NCBI RefSeq assembly: GCF_904849725.1
Contig: NC_058519.1
Span: 576,722,669-576,786,668, forward strand
Source: Hordeum vulgare subsp. vulgare
Taxonomy: Eukaryota > Streptophyta > Magnoliopsida > Poales > Poaceae
Reading direction: 5' to 3'
Length of the DNA stretch: 64,000 bases
Under the pieces are notes generated by a model, which saw only the letters and a list, made by a program, of their open reading frames with translations, did not search any database and was not told where the DNA came from. A program made the translations under genes and the position numbers. Position 1 is the stretch's first letter, and every line of letters begins with the position of its first letter. Below are positions 45,419-56,673 of the stretch, piece by piece.

Positions 45419-45454
45419 GGGCAAGCATAAGGAACAAATAGATAGTTGCATGTC

Positions 45455-45574
45455 GGATGCGATCATACCAGCACTAAAGCATCGGATCCCATCAGAACTC
45501 CGAAGTTTAGCGTGCTTGGGCGAGAGTAGTATTAGGATGGGTGACCTCCTGGGAAGTCCTCGTGTTGCATTCCC
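45455..45574 (+). rRNA. 5S rRNA: 5S rRNA gene, C28T A54T C78T
   Basis: Partner of 42976. Confidence 0.94.
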
Positions 45575-45755
45575 CTTTTTAAATATATTTTTGCGCCACG
45601 TGACAAGGATGACGCGGGAGCGTGATCTATATGACCTCATTTTCTTATTTTTGACGATTACTGTGTGACTTTTCCCACCGCGCTTGACACCCAACGACTA
45701 GTAGTAGTAGTAGTAGTAGGGGCAAGCATAAGGAACAAATAGATAGTTGCATGTC

Positions 45756-45875
45756 GGATGCGATCATACCAGCACTAAAGCACCGGATCCCATCAGAACT
45801 CCGAAGTTAAGCGTGCTTGGGCGAGAGTAGTACTAGGATGGGTGACCTCGTGGGAAGTCCTCGTGTTGCATTCCC
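45756..45875 (+). rRNA. 5S rRNA: 5S rRNA gene, C95G
   Basis: Partner of 43277. Confidence 0.95.
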
Positions 45876-45999
45876 CTTTTTAAATATATTTTTACGCCAC
45901 GTGACAAGGATGACGCGGGAGCGTGATCTATATGACCTCATTTTCTTATTTTTGACGATTACTGTGTGACTTTTCCCACCGCGCTTGACACCCAACGAC

Positions 46000-46032
<33 letters not shown>

Positions 46033-46068
46033 GGGCAAGCATAAGGAACAAATAGATAGTTGCATGTC

Positions 46069-46187
46069 GGATGCGATCATACCAGCACTAAAGCACCGGA
46101 TCCCATCAGAACTCTGAAGTTAAGCGTGCTTGGCGAGAGTAGTACTAGGATGGGTGACCTCCTGGGAAGTCCTCGTGTTGCATTCAC
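46069..46187 (+). rRNA. 5S rRNA: 5S rRNA gene, 1-nt G deletion at 64-66, C47T C119A
   Basis: Partner of 43590; spacer CACTCAACG. Confidence 0.92.
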
Positions 46188-46311
46188 CTTTTTAAATATA
46201 TTTTTGCGCCACGTGACAAGGATGACGCGGGACCGTGATCTATATGACCTCATTTTCTTATTTTTGACGATTACTGTGTGACTTTTCCCACCGCGCTTGA
46301 CACTCAACGAC

Positions 46312-46347
<36 letters not shown>

Positions 46348-46383
46348 GGGCAAGCATAAGGAACAAATAGATAGTTGCATGTC

Positions 46384-46503
46384 GGATGCGATCATACCAG
46401 CACTAAAGCACCGGATCCCATCAAAACTTCGAAGTTAAGCGTGCTTGGGCGAGAGTAGTACTAGGATGGGTGACCTCCTATGAAGTCCTCGTGTTGCATT
46501 CCC
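46384..46503 (+). rRNA. 5S rRNA: 5S rRNA gene, G41A C46T G97A G98T
   Basis: CCTCCTATGA at the end of box C; opens repeat D. Partner 49534. Confidence 0.94.
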
Positions 46504-46684
46504 CTTTTTAAATATATTTTTGCGCCACGTGACAAGGATGACGCGGGAGCGTGATCTATATGACCTCATTTTCTTATTTTTGACGATTACTGTGTGACTT
46601 TTCCCACCGCGCTTGACACCCAACGACTAGTACTAGTAGTAGTAGTAGGGGCGAGCATAAGGAACGAATAGATAGTTGCATGTC

Positions 46685-46804
46685 GGATGCGATCATACCA
46701 GCACTAAGGCACCGGATCCCATCAGAACTCCAAAGTTAAGCGTGCTTGGGCAAGAGTAGTACTAGGATGGGTGACCTCCTGGGAAGTCCTCGTGTTGCAT
46801 TCCC
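46685..46804 (+). rRNA. 5S rRNA: 5S rRNA gene, A24G G48A G68A
   Basis: G68A in the intermediate element; partner 49835. Confidence 0.94.
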
Positions 46805-46985
46805 CTTTTTAAATATATTTTTGCGCCACGTGACAAGGATGACGCGGGACCGTGATCTATATGACCTCATTTTCTTATTTTTGACGATTACTGTGTGACT
46901 TTTCCCACCGCGCTTGACACCCAACGACTACTACTAGTAGTAGTAGTAGGGCCAAGCATAAGGAACAAATAGATAGTTGCATGTC

Positions 46986-47105
46986 GGATGCGATCATACC
47001 AGCACTAAAGCACCGGATCCCATTAGAACTTCGGAGTTAAGCGTGCTTGGACGAGAGTAGTACTAGGATGGGTGACCTCCTGGGAAGTCCTCGTGTTGCA
47101 TTCCC
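46986..47105 (+). rRNA. 5S rRNA: 5S rRNA gene, C39T C46T A49G G66A
   Basis: Partner of 50136 and 52333. Confidence 0.94.
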
Positions 47106-47229
47106 CTTTTTAAATATATTTTTGCGCCACGTGACAAGGATGACGCGGGAGCGTGATCTATATGACCTCATTTTCTTATTTTTGACGATTACTGTGTGAC
47201 TTTTCCCACCGCGCTTGACACCCAACGAC

Positions 47230-47280
<51 letters not shown>

Positions 47281-47316
47281 GGGCAAGCATAAGGAACAAA
47301 TAGATAGTTGCATGTC

Positions 47317-47433
47317 GGATGCGATCATACCAGCACTAAAGCACCGGATCCCATCAGAACTCCGAAGTTAAGCGTGCTTGGGCGAGAGTAGTACTATTAT
47401 GGGTGACCTCCTCGGACTCCGTGTTGCATTCCC
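47317..47433 (+). rRNA. 5S rRNA: 5S rRNA gene, 3-nt deletion near 100-107, G81T G82T G97C
   Basis: GGGAAGTCCTCG region shortened to CGGACTCCG, giving 117 nt. First of six GACTCCG copies. Confidence 0.9.
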
Positions 47434-47557
47434 CTTTTTAAATATATTTTTGCGCCACGTGACAAGGATGACGCGGGAGCGTGATCTATATGACCTCATT
47501 TTCTTATTTTTGACGATTACCGTGTGACTTTTCCCACCGCGCTTGACACCCAACGAC

Positions 47558-47605
<48 letters not shown>

Positions 47606-47641
47606 GGGCAAGCATAAGGAACAAATAGATAGTTGCACGTC

Positions 47642-47761
47642 GGATGCGATCATACCAGCACTAAAGCACCGGATCCCATGAGAACTCCGAAGTTAAGCGT
47701 GCTTGGGCGAGAGTAGTACTAGGATGGGTGACCTCCTGGGAAGTCCTCATGTTGCATTCCC
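47642..47761 (+). rRNA. 5S rRNA: 5S rRNA gene, C39G G108A
   Basis: Leader is GCACGTC, creating a second CACGT near +1. Confidence 0.95.
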
Positions 47762-47885
47762 CTTTTTAAATATATTTTTGCGCCACGTGACAAGGATGAC
47801 GCGGGACCGTGATCTATATGACCTCATTTTCTTATTTTTGACGATTACTGTGTGACTTTTCCCACCGCGCTTGACACCCAACGAC

Positions 47886-47933
<48 letters not shown>

Positions 47934-47969
47934 GGGCAAGCATAAGGAACAAATAGATAGTTGCATGTC

Positions 47970-48089
47970 GGATGCGATCATACCAGCACTAAAGCACCGG
48001 ATCCCATCAGAACTCCGAAGTTAAGCGTGCTTGGGCGAGAGTAGTACTAGGATGGGTGACCTCCTGGGCAGTCCTCGTGTTGCATTCCC
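47970..48089 (+). rRNA. 5S rRNA: 5S rRNA gene, A100C
   Basis: GGGCAGTCC marker; relatives 51114, 53545, 55425. Confidence 0.95.
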
Positions 48090-48279
48090 CTTTTTAAATA
48101 TATTTTTGCGCCACGTGACAAGGATGACGCGGGACCGTGATCTATATGACCTCATTTTCTTATTTTTGACGATTACTGTGTGACTTTTCCCACCGCGCTT
48201 GACACCCAACGACTAGTAGTAGTAGTAGTAGTAGTAGTAGTAGGGGCAAGCATAAGGAACAAATAGATAGTTGCATGTC

Positions 48280-48399
48280 GGATGCGATCATACGAGCACT
48301 AAAGCACCGGATCCCATCAGAACTCCGAAGTTAAGCGTGCTTGGGCGAGAGTAGTACTAGGATGGGTGACCTCCTCGGAAGTCCTCGTGTTGCATTCCC
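48280..48399 (+). rRNA. 5S rRNA: 5S rRNA gene, C15G G97C
   Basis: Spacer AAATATTTTTTTG has a longer T-run than usual. Confidence 0.95.
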
Positions 48400-48523
48400 C
48401 TTTTTAAATATTTTTTTGCGCCACGTGACAAGGATGACGCGGGACCGTGATCTATATGACCTCATTTTCTTATTTTTGACGATTACTGTGTGACTTTTCC
48501 CACCGCGCTTGACACCCAACGAC

Positions 48524-48559
<36 letters not shown>

Positions 48560-48595
48560 GTGCAAGCATAAGGAACAAATAGATAGTTGCATGTC

Positions 48596-48715
48596 GGATG
48601 CGATCATACCAGCACTAAAGCACCGGATCCCATCAGAACTCCGAAGTTAAGCGTGCTTGGGCGAGAGTAGTACTAGGATGGGTGACCTCCTGGGAAGTCC
48701 TCGTGTTGCATTCCC
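48596..48715 (+). rRNA. 5S rRNA: 5S rRNA gene, consensus
   Basis: Matches consensus; TAG tract starts ACTATTAG. Confidence 0.97.
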
Positions 48716-48899
48716 CTTTTTAAATATATTTTTGCGCCACGTGACAAGGATGACGCGGGAGCGTGATCTATATGACCTCATTTTCTTATTTTTGACGATT
48801 ACTGTGTGACTTTTCCCACCGCGCTTGACACCCAACGACTATTAGTAGTAGTAGTAGTAGTAGGGGCAAGCATAAGGAACAAATAGATAGTTGCATGTC

Positions 48900-49019
48900 G
48901 GATGCGATCATACCAGCACTAAAGCACCGGATCCCATCAGAACTCCGAAGTTAAGCGTGCTTGGGCGAGAGTAGTACTAGGATGGGTGACCTCGTGGGAA
49001 GTCCTCGTGTTGCATTCCC
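48900..49019 (+). rRNA. 5S rRNA: 5S rRNA gene, C95G
   Basis: Third member of the 43277 type. Confidence 0.95.
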
Positions 49020-49143
49020 CTTTTTAAATATATTTTTACGCCACGTGACAAGGATGACGCGGGACCGTGATCTATATGACCTCATTTTCTTATTTTTGAC
49101 GATTACTGTGTGACTTTTCCCACCGCGCTTGACACCCAACGAC

Positions 49144-49176
<33 letters not shown>

Positions 49177-49212
49177 GGGCAAGCATAAGGAACAAATAGA
49201 TAGTTGCATGTC

Positions 49213-49331
49213 GGATGCGATCATACCAGCACTAAAGCACCGGATCCCATCAGAACTCTGAAGTTAAGCGTGCTTGGCGAGAGTAGTACTAGGATGGGTG
49301 ACCTCCTGGGAAGTCCTCGTGTTGCATTCCC
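49213..49331 (+). rRNA. 5S rRNA: 5S rRNA gene, 1-nt G deletion at 64-66, C47T
   Basis: Relative of 46069 with consensus C119. 119 nt. Confidence 0.92.
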
Positions 49332-49455
49332 CTTTTTAAATATATTTTTGCGCCACGTGACAAGTATGACGCGGGACCGTGATCTATATGACCTCATTTT
49401 CTTATTTTTGACGATTACTGTGTGACTTTTCCCACCGCGCTTGACACCCAACGAC

Positions 49456-49497
<42 letters not shown>

Positions 49498-49533
49498 GGG
49501 CAAGCATAAGGAACAAATAGATAGTTGCATGTC

Positions 49534-49653
49534 GGATGCGATCATACCAGCACTAAAGCACCGGATCCCATCAAAACTTCGAAGTTAAGCGTGCTTGGGC
49601 GAGAGTAGTACTAGGATGGGTGACCTCCTATGAAGTCCTCGTGTTGCATTCCC
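49534..49653 (+). rRNA. 5S rRNA: 5S rRNA gene, G41A C46T G97A G98T
   Basis: Partner of 46384. Confidence 0.94.
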
Positions 49654-49834
49654 CTTTTTAGATATATTTTTGCGCCACGTGACAAGGATGACGCGGGAGC
49701 GTGATCTATATGACCTCATTTTCTTATTTTTGACGATTACTGTGTGACTTTTCCCACCGCGCTTGACACCCAACGACTAGTAGTAGTAGTAGTAGTAGGG
49801 GCGAGCATAAGGAACAAATAGATAGTTGCATGTC

Positions 49835-49954
49835 GGATGCGATCATACAAGCACTAAGGCACCGGATCCCATCAGAACTCCAAAGTTAAGCGTGCTTGGG
49901 CAAGAGTAGTACTAGGATGGGTGACCTCCTGGGAAGTCCTCGTGTTGCATTCCC
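49835..49954 (+). rRNA. 5S rRNA: 5S rRNA gene, C15A A24G G48A G68A
   Basis: Partner of 46685 with private C15A. Confidence 0.94.
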
Positions 49955-50135
49955 CTTTTTAAATATATTTTTGCGCCACGTGACAAGGATGACGCGGGAC
50001 CGTGATCTATATGACCTCATTTTCTTATTTTTGACGATTACTGTGTGACTTTTCCCACCGCGCTTGACACCCAACGACTACTAGTAGTAGTAGTAGTAGG
50101 GGCAAGCATAAGGAACAAATAGATAGTAGCATGTC

Positions 50136-50255
50136 GGATGCGATCATACCAGCACTAAAGCACCGGATCCCATCAGAACTTCGGAGTTAAGCGTGCTTGG
50201 ACGAGAGTAGTACTAGGATGGGTGACCTCCTGGGAAGTCCTCGTGTTGCATTCCC
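50136..50255 (+). rRNA. 5S rRNA: 5S rRNA gene, C46T A49G G66A
   Basis: Partner of 46986 with consensus C39; leader TAGTAGCATGTC. Confidence 0.94.
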
Positions 50256-50379
50256 CTTTTTAAATATATTTTTGCGCCACGTGACAAGGATGACGCGGGA
50301 GCGTGATCTATATGACCTCATTTTCTTATTTTTGACGATTACTGTGTGACTTTTCCCACCGCGCTTGACACCCAACGAC

Positions 50380-50439
<60 letters not shown>
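50380..50439 (+). repeat. (TAG)20 microsatellite
   Basis: Expanded tract before the 3-nt-deletion gene at 50476; the equivalent tract before 47317 is also long. Confidence 0.93.
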
Positions 50440-50475
50440 GGGCAAGCATAAGGAACAAATAGATAGTTGCATGTC

Positions 50476-50592
50476 GGATGCGATCATACCAGCACTAAAG
50501 CACCGGATCCCATCAGAACTCCGAAGTTAAGCGTGCTTGGGCGAGAGTAGTACTATTATGGGTGACCTCCTGGGACTCCGTGTTGCATTCCC
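50476..50592 (+). rRNA. 5S rRNA: 5S rRNA gene, 3-nt deletion near 100-107, G81T G82T
   Basis: GACTCCG family, 117 nt; partner of 47317 with consensus G97. Confidence 0.9.
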
Positions 50593-50716
50593 CTTTTTAA
50601 ATATATTTTTGCGCCACGTGACAAGGATGACGCGGGAGCGTGATCTATATGACCTCATTTTCTTATTTTTGACGATTACCGTGTGACTTTTCCCACCGCG
50701 CTTGACACCCAACGAC

Positions 50717-50755
<39 letters not shown>

Positions 50756-50791
50756 GGGCAAGCATAAGGAACAAATAGATAGTTGCATGTC

Positions 50792-50911
50792 GGATGCGAT
50801 CATACCAGCACTAAAGCACCGGATCCCATCAGAACTCCGAAGTTAAGCATGCTTGGGCGAGAGTATTACTAGGATGGGTGACCTCCTCGGAAGTCCTCAT
50901 GTTGCATTCCC
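50792..50911 (+). rRNA. 5S rRNA: 5S rRNA gene, G58A G75T G97C G108A
   Basis: Four changes, two in promoter boxes; partner of 47642 by position. Spacer TTTTTACATATA. Confidence 0.93.
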
Positions 50912-51035
50912 CTTTTTACATATATTTTTGCGCCACGTGACAAGGATGACGCGGGACCGTGATCTATATGACCTCATTTTCTTATTTTTGACGATTACTG
51001 TGTGACTTTTCCCACCGCGCTTGACACCCAACGAC

Positions 51036-51077
<42 letters not shown>

Positions 51078-51113
51078 GGGAAAGCATAAGGAACAAATAG
51101 ATAGTTGCATGTC

Positions 51114-51233
51114 GGATGCGATCATACCAGCACTAAAGCACCGGATCCCATCAGAACTCCGAAGTTAAGCGTGCTTGGGCGAGAGTAGTACTAGGATGGG
51201 TGACCTCCTGGGCAGTCCTCGTGTTGCATTCCC
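51114..51233 (+). rRNA. 5S rRNA: 5S rRNA gene, A100C
   Basis: Partner of 47970. Confidence 0.95.
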
Positions 51234-51423
51234 CTTTTTAAATATATTTTTGCGCCACGTGACAAGGATGACGCGGGACCGTGATCTATATGACCTCATT
51301 TTCTTATTTTTGACGATTACTGTGTGACTTTTCCCACCGCGCTTGACACCCAACGACTAGTAGTAGTAGTAGTAGTAGTAGTAGTAGGGGCAAGCATAAG
51401 GAACAAATAGATAGTTGCATGTC

Positions 51424-51543
51424 GGATGCGATCATACCAGCACTAAAGCACCGGATCCCATCAGAACTCCGAAGTTAAGCGTGCTTGGGCGAGAGTAGTA
51501 CTAGGATGGGTGACCTCCTCGGAAGTCCTCGTGTTGCATTCCC
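51424..51543 (+). rRNA. 5S rRNA: 5S rRNA gene, G97C
   Basis: Partner of 48280 without C15G. Confidence 0.95.
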
Positions 51544-51667
51544 CTTTTTAAATATATTTTTGCGCCACGTGACAAGGATGACGCGGGACCGTGATCTATA
51601 TGACCTCATTTTCTTATTTTTGACGATTACTGTGTGACTTTTCCCACCGCGCTTGACACCCAACGAC

Positions 51668-51706
<39 letters not shown>

Positions 51707-51742
51707 GGGCAAGCATAAGGAACAAATAGATAGTTGCATGTC

Positions 51743-51862
51743 GGATGCGATCATACCAGCACTAAAGCACCGGATCCCATCAGAACTCCGAAGTTAAGCG
51801 TGCTTGGGCGAGAGTAGTACTAGGATGGGTGACCTCCTGTGAAGTCCTCGTGTTGCATTCCC
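51743..51862 (+). rRNA. 5S rRNA: 5S rRNA gene, G98T
   Basis: CCTCCTGTGA marker, shared with 56996, 61598 and 61914. Confidence 0.95.
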
Positions 51863-52046
51863 CTTTTTAAATATATTTTTGCGCCACGTGACAAGGATGA
51901 CGCGGGAGCGTGATCTATATGACCTCATTTTCTTATTTTTGACGATTACTGTGTGACTTTTCCCACCGCGCTTGACACCCAACGACTATTAGTAGTAGTA
52001 GTAGTAGTAGGGGCAAGCATAAGGAACAAATAGATAGTTGCATGTC

Positions 52047-52145
52047 GGATGCGATCATACCAGCACTAAAGCACCGGATCCCATCAGAACTCCAAAGTTG
52101 TACTAGGATGGGTGACCTCCTGGGAAGTCCTCGTGTTGCATTCCC
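52047..52145 (+). pseudogene. 5S rRNA: 5S rRNA pseudogene, 21-nt deletion
   Basis: AAAGTT joins GTACTAGG, removing about positions 54-74: most of box A and all of the intermediate element. G48A also present. 99 nt remain. Confidence 0.92.
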
Positions 52146-52332
52146 CTTTTTAAATATATTTTTGCGCCACGTGACAAGGATGACGCGGGACCGTGATCTA
52201 TATGACCTCATTTTCTTATTTTTGACGATTACTGTGTGACTTTTCCCACCGCGCTTGACACCCAACGACTACTAGTAGTAGTAGTAGTAGTAGTAGGGGC
52301 AAGCATAAGGAACAAATAGATAGTTGCATGTC

Positions 52333-52452
52333 GGATGCGATCATACCAGCATTAAAGCACCGGATCCCATCAGAACTTCGGAGTTAAGCGTGCTTGGACG
52401 AGAGTAGTACTAGGATGGGTGACCTCCTGGGAAGTCCTCGTGTTGCATTCCC
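52333..52452 (+). rRNA. 5S rRNA: 5S rRNA gene, C20T C46T A49G G66A
   Basis: Third member of the 46986 type. Confidence 0.94.
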
Positions 52453-52630
52453 CTTTTTAAATATATTTTTGCGCCACGTGACAAGGATGACGCGGGAGCG
52501 TGATCTATATGACCTCACTTTCTTATTTTTGACGATTACTGTGTGACTTTTCCCACCGCGCTTGACACCCAACGACTAGTAGTAGTAGTAGTAGGGGCAA
52601 GCATAAGGAACAAATAGATAGTTGCATGTC

Positions 52631-52692
52631 GGATGCGATCATACCAGCACTAAAGCACCGGATCCCATGGGAAGTCCTCGTGTTGCATTCCC
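52631..52692 (+). pseudogene. 5S rRNA: 5S rRNA pseudogene, internal deletion of 58 nt
   Basis: CCCAT joins GGGAAGTCC, removing positions 39-96 and all internal promoter boxes. Breakpoints nearly match 15309, but the 5' end is not AAAC-type. Confidence 0.93.
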
Positions 52693-52816
52693 CTTTTTAA
52701 ATATATTTTTGCGCCACGTGACAAGGATGACGCGGGAGCGTGATCTATATGACCTCATTTTCTTATTTTTGACGATTACTGTGTGACTTTTCCCACCGCG
52801 CTTGACACCCAACGAC

Positions 52817-52873
<57 letters not shown>
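52817..52873 (+). repeat. (TAG)19 microsatellite
   Basis: Expanded tract before the 3-nt-deletion gene at 52910. Confidence 0.93.
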
Positions 52874-52909
52874 GGGCAAGCATAAGGAACAAATAGATAG
52901 TTGCATGTC

Positions 52910-53026
52910 GGATGCGATCATACCAGCACTAAAGCACCGGATCCCATCAGAACTCCGAAGTTAAGCGTGCTTGGGCGAGAGTAGTACTATTATGGGTGAC
53001 CTCCTGGGACTCCGTGTTGCATTCCC
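52910..53026 (+). rRNA. 5S rRNA: 5S rRNA gene, 3-nt deletion near 100-107, G81T G82T
   Basis: GACTCCG family, 117 nt; partner of 50476. Confidence 0.9.
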
Positions 53027-53150
53027 CTTTTTAAATATATTTTTGCGCCACGTGACAAGGATGACGCGGGAGCGTGATCTATATGACCTCATTTTCTTAT
53101 TTTTGACGATTACCGTGTGACTTTTCCCACCGCGCTTGACACCCAACGAC

Positions 53151-53204
<54 letters not shown>
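53151..53204 (+). repeat. (TAG)18 microsatellite
   Basis: Expanded tract after the 3-nt-deletion gene at 52910. Confidence 0.93.
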
Positions 53205-53240
53205 GGGCAAGCATAAGGAACAAATAGATAGTTGCATGTC

Positions 53241-53360
53241 GGATGCGATCATACCAGCACTAAAGCACCGGATCCCATCAGAACTCCGAAGTTAAGCGTG
53301 CTTGGGCGAGAGTAGTACTAGGATGGGTGACCTCCTGGGAAGTCCTCGTGTTGCATTCCC
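53241..53360 (+). rRNA. 5S rRNA: 5S rRNA gene, consensus
   Basis: Matches consensus; spacer has T-rich ATTTTTTTATTTTTAACG. Confidence 0.97.
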
Positions 53361-53544
53361 CTTTTTAAATATATTTTTGCGCCACGTGACAAGGATGACG
53401 CGGGACCGTGATCTATATGACCTCATTTTTTTATTTTTAACGATTACTGTGTGACTTTTCCCACCGCGCTTGACACCCAACGACTAGTAGTAGTAGTAGT
53501 AGTAGTACGGGCAAGCATAAGGAACAAATAGATAGTTGCATGTC

Positions 53545-53664
53545 GGATGCGATCATACCAGCACTAAAGCACCGGATCCCATCAGAACTCCGAAGTTAAG
53601 CGTGCTTGGGTGAGAGTAGTACTAGGATGGGTGACCTCCTGGGCAGTCCTCGTGTTGCATTCCC
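53545..53664 (+). rRNA. 5S rRNA: 5S rRNA gene, C67T A100C
   Basis: C67T is a CpG transition in the intermediate element. Confidence 0.95.
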
Positions 53665-53851
53665 CTTTTTAAATATATTTTTGCGCCACGTGACAAGGAT
53701 GACGCGGGACCGTGATCTATATGACCTCATTTTCTTATTTTTGACGGTTACTGTGTGACTTTTCCCACCGCGCTTGACACCCAACGACTACTAGTAGTAG
53801 TAGTAGTAGTAGTAGGGGCAAGCATAAGGAACAAATAGATAGTTGCATGTC

Positions 53852-53971
53852 GGATGCGATCATACCAGCACTAAAGCACCGGATCCCATCAGAACTCCGA
53901 AGTTAAGCGTGCTTGGGCGAGAGTAGTACTAGGATGGGTGACCTCCTCGGAAGTCCTCGTGTTGCATTCCC
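53852..53971 (+). rRNA. 5S rRNA: 5S rRNA gene, G97C
   Basis: Spacer CGGGTCCGTG, a third allele at the G/C dimorphic region; shared only with 54168. Confidence 0.95.
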
Positions 53972-54095
53972 CTTTTTAAATATATTTTTGCGCCACGTGA
54001 CAAGGATGACGCGGGTCCGTGATCTATATGACCTCATTTTCTTATTTTTGACGATTACTGTGTGACTTTTCCCACCGCGCTTGACACCCAACGAC

Positions 54096-54131
<36 letters not shown>

Positions 54132-54167
54132 GGGCAAGCATAAGGAACAAATAGATAGTTGCATGTC

Positions 54168-54287
54168 GGATGCGATCATACCAGCACTAAAGCACCGGAT
54201 CCCATCAGAACTCCGAAGTTAAGCGTGCTTGGGCGAGAGTAGTACTAGGATGGGTGACCTCCTCGGAAGTCCTCGTGTTGCATTCCC
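54168..54287 (+). rRNA. 5S rRNA: 5S rRNA gene, G97C
   Basis: Single-unit tandem duplicate of 53852 (316 bp away, same CGGGTCCG marker). Confidence 0.95.
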
Positions 54288-54411
54288 CTTTTTAAATATA
54301 TTTTTGCGCCACGTGACAAGGATGACGCGGGTCCGTGATCTATATGACCTCATTTTCTTATTTTTGACGATTACTGTGTGACTTTTCCCACCGCGCTTGA
54401 CACCCAACGAC

Positions 54412-54450
<39 letters not shown>

Positions 54451-54486
54451 GGGCAAGCATAAGGAACAAATAGATAGTTGCATGTC

Positions 54487-54606
54487 GGATGCGATCATAC
54501 CAGCACTAAAGCACCGGATCCCATCAGAACTCCGAAGTTAAGTGTGCTTGGGCGAGAGTAGTACTAGGATGGGTGACCTCCTGGGAAGTCCTCGTGTTGC
54601 ATTCCC
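54487..54606 (+). rRNA. 5S rRNA: 5S rRNA gene, C57T
   Basis: CpG transition in box A; spacer TTTTCCACC lacks one C. Confidence 0.95.
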
Positions 54607-54729
54607 CTTTTTAAATATATTTTTGCGCCACGTGACAAGGATGACGCGGGACCGTGATCTATATGACCTCATTTTCTTATTTTTGACGATTACTGTGTGA
54701 CTTTTCCACCGCGCTTGACACCCAACGAC

Positions 54730-54762
<33 letters not shown>

Positions 54763-54798
54763 GGGCAAGCATAAGGAACAAATAGATAGTTGCATGTC

Positions 54799-54915
54799 GG
54801 ATGCGATCATACCAACACTAAAGCACCGGATCCCATCAGAACTCCGAAGTTAAGCGTGCTTGGGCGAGAGTAGTACTAGGATGGGTGACCTCCTGGGACT
54901 CCGTGTTGCATTCCC
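54799..54915 (+). rRNA. 5S rRNA: 5S rRNA gene, 3-nt deletion near 100-107, G17A
   Basis: GACTCCG family without G81T/G82T, so those two changes are separate from the deletion. Confidence 0.9.
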
Positions 54916-55102
54916 CTTTTTAAATATATTTTTGCGCCACGTGACAAGGATGACGCGGGAGCGTGATCTATATGACCTCATTTTCTTATTTTTGACGATT
55001 ACCGTGTGACTTTTCCCACCGCGCTTGACACCCAACGACTAGTAGTAGTAGTAGTAGTAGTAGTAGGGGCAAGCATAAGGAACAAATAGATAGTTGCATG
55101 TC

Positions 55103-55222
55103 GGATGCGATCATACCAGCACTAAAGCACCGGATCCCATCAGAACTCCAAAGTTAAGCGTGCTTGGGCGAGAGTAGTACTAGGATGGGTGACCTCCTGG
55201 GAAGTCCTCGTGTTGCATTCCC
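55103..55222 (+). rRNA. 5S rRNA: 5S rRNA gene, G48A
   Basis: CpG transition; spacer GCACCACGTG. Confidence 0.96.
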
Positions 55223-55346
55223 CTTTTTAAATATATTTTTGCACCACGTGACAAGGATGACGCGGGACCGTGATCTATATGACCTCATTTTCTTATTTTT
55301 GACGATTACTGTGTGACTTTTCCCACCGCGCTTGACACCCAACGAC

Positions 55347-55388
<42 letters not shown>

Positions 55389-55424
55389 GGGCAAGCATAA
55401 GGAACAAATAGATAGTTGCATGTC

Positions 55425-55544
55425 GGATGCGATCATACCAGCACTAAACCACCGGATCCCATCAGAACTCCGAAGTTAAGCGTGCTTGGGCGAGAGTAGT
55501 ACTAGGATGGGTGACCTCCTGGGCAGTCCTCGTGTTGCATTCCC
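55425..55544 (+). rRNA. 5S rRNA: 5S rRNA gene, G25C A100C
   Basis: Relative of 47970 with private G25C; very short TAG tract ending TACTAGGGG follows. Confidence 0.95.
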
Positions 55545-55722
55545 CTTTTTAAATATATTTTTGCGCCACGTGACAAGGATGACGCGGGACCGTGATCTAT
55601 ATGACCTCATTTTCTTATTTTTGACGATTACTGTGTGACTTTTCCCACCGCGCTTGACACCCAACGACTAGTAGTAGTAGTACTAGGGGCAAGCATAAGG
55701 AACAAATAGATAGTTGCATGTC

Positions 55723-55842
55723 GGATGCGATCATACCAGCACTAAAGCACCGGATCCCATCAGAACTCCGAAGTTAAGCGTCCTTGGGCGAGAGTAGTAC
55801 TAGGATGGGTGACCTCCTCGGAAGTCCTCGTGTTGCATTCCC
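55723..55842 (+). rRNA. 5S rRNA: 5S rRNA gene, G60C G97C
   Basis: G60C in box A; spacer CACGTAAC breaks the palindrome. Confidence 0.94.
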
Positions 55843-55966
55843 CTTTTTAAATATATTTTTGCGCCACGTAACAAGGATGACGCGGGACCGTGATCTATAT
55901 GACCTCATTTTCTTATTTTTGACGATTACTGTGTGACTTTTCCCACCGCGCTTGACACCCAACGAC

Positions 55967-56011
<45 letters not shown>

Positions 56012-56047
56012 GGGCAAGCATAAGGAACAAATAGATAGTTGCATGTC

Positions 56048-56167
56048 GGATGCGATCATACCAGCACTAAAGCACCGGATCCCATCAGAACTCCGAAGTT
56101 AAGCGTGCTTGGGCGAGAGTAGTACTAGGATGGGTGACCTCCTGGGAAGTCCTCGTGTTGCATTCCC
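56048..56167 (+). rRNA. 5S rRNA: 5S rRNA gene, consensus
   Basis: Matches consensus; spacer TTTTGTTATT resembles 42344. Confidence 0.97.
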
Positions 56168-56357
56168 CTTTTTAAATATATTTTTGCGCCACGTGACAAG
56201 GATGACGCGGGAGCGTGATCTATATGACCTCATTTTGTTATTTTTGACGATTACTATGTGATTTTTCCCACCGCGCTTGACACCCAACGACTAGTAGTAC
56301 TAGTAGTAGTAGTAGTAGTAGGGGCAAGCATAAGGAACAAATAGATAGTTGCATGAC

Positions 56358-56477
56358 GGATGCAATCATACCAGCACTAAAGCACCGGATCCCATCAGAA
56401 CTCCGAAGTTAAGCGTGCTTGGGCGAGAGTAGTACTAGGATGGGTGACCTCCTCGGAAGTCCTCGTGTTGCATTCCC
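56358..56477 (+). rRNA. 5S rRNA: 5S rRNA gene, G7A G97C
   Basis: G7A is a CpG transition; leader ATGAC. Confidence 0.95.
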
Positions 56478-56601
56478 CTTTTTAAATATATTTTTGCGCC
56501 ACGTGACAAGGATGACGCGGGACCGTGATCTATATGACCTCATTTTCTTATTTTTGACGATTACTGTGTGACTTTTCCCACCGCGCTTGACACCCAACGA
56601 C

Positions 56602-56637
<36 letters not shown>

Positions 56638-56673
56638 GGGCAAGCATAAGGAACAAATAGATAGTTGCATGTC

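Larger units (their letters stand above)
43896..46383 (+). repeat. Higher-order repeat C, copy 2 (8 units)
   Basis: Unit-for-unit match to 41420-43895, including the ACTAGTAGTACTAG interruption of one TAG tract (near 45062). Only a few base differences were noticed. Confidence 0.88.
46384..49533 (+). repeat. Higher-order repeat D, copy 1 (10 units)
   Basis: Starts with G41A+C46T+G97A+G98T and ends with the C95G and G-deletion units that also close family C. The next block repeats it at an offset of 3144-3159 bp. Confidence 0.85.
49534..52046 (+). repeat. Higher-order repeat D, copy 2 (8 units)
   Basis: Repeats the first eight units of 46384-49533 in order (46384 with 49534, 47317 with 50476, 47970 with 51114). 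A decayed third pass then begins, with deleted genes at 52047 and 52631. Confidence 0.82.
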
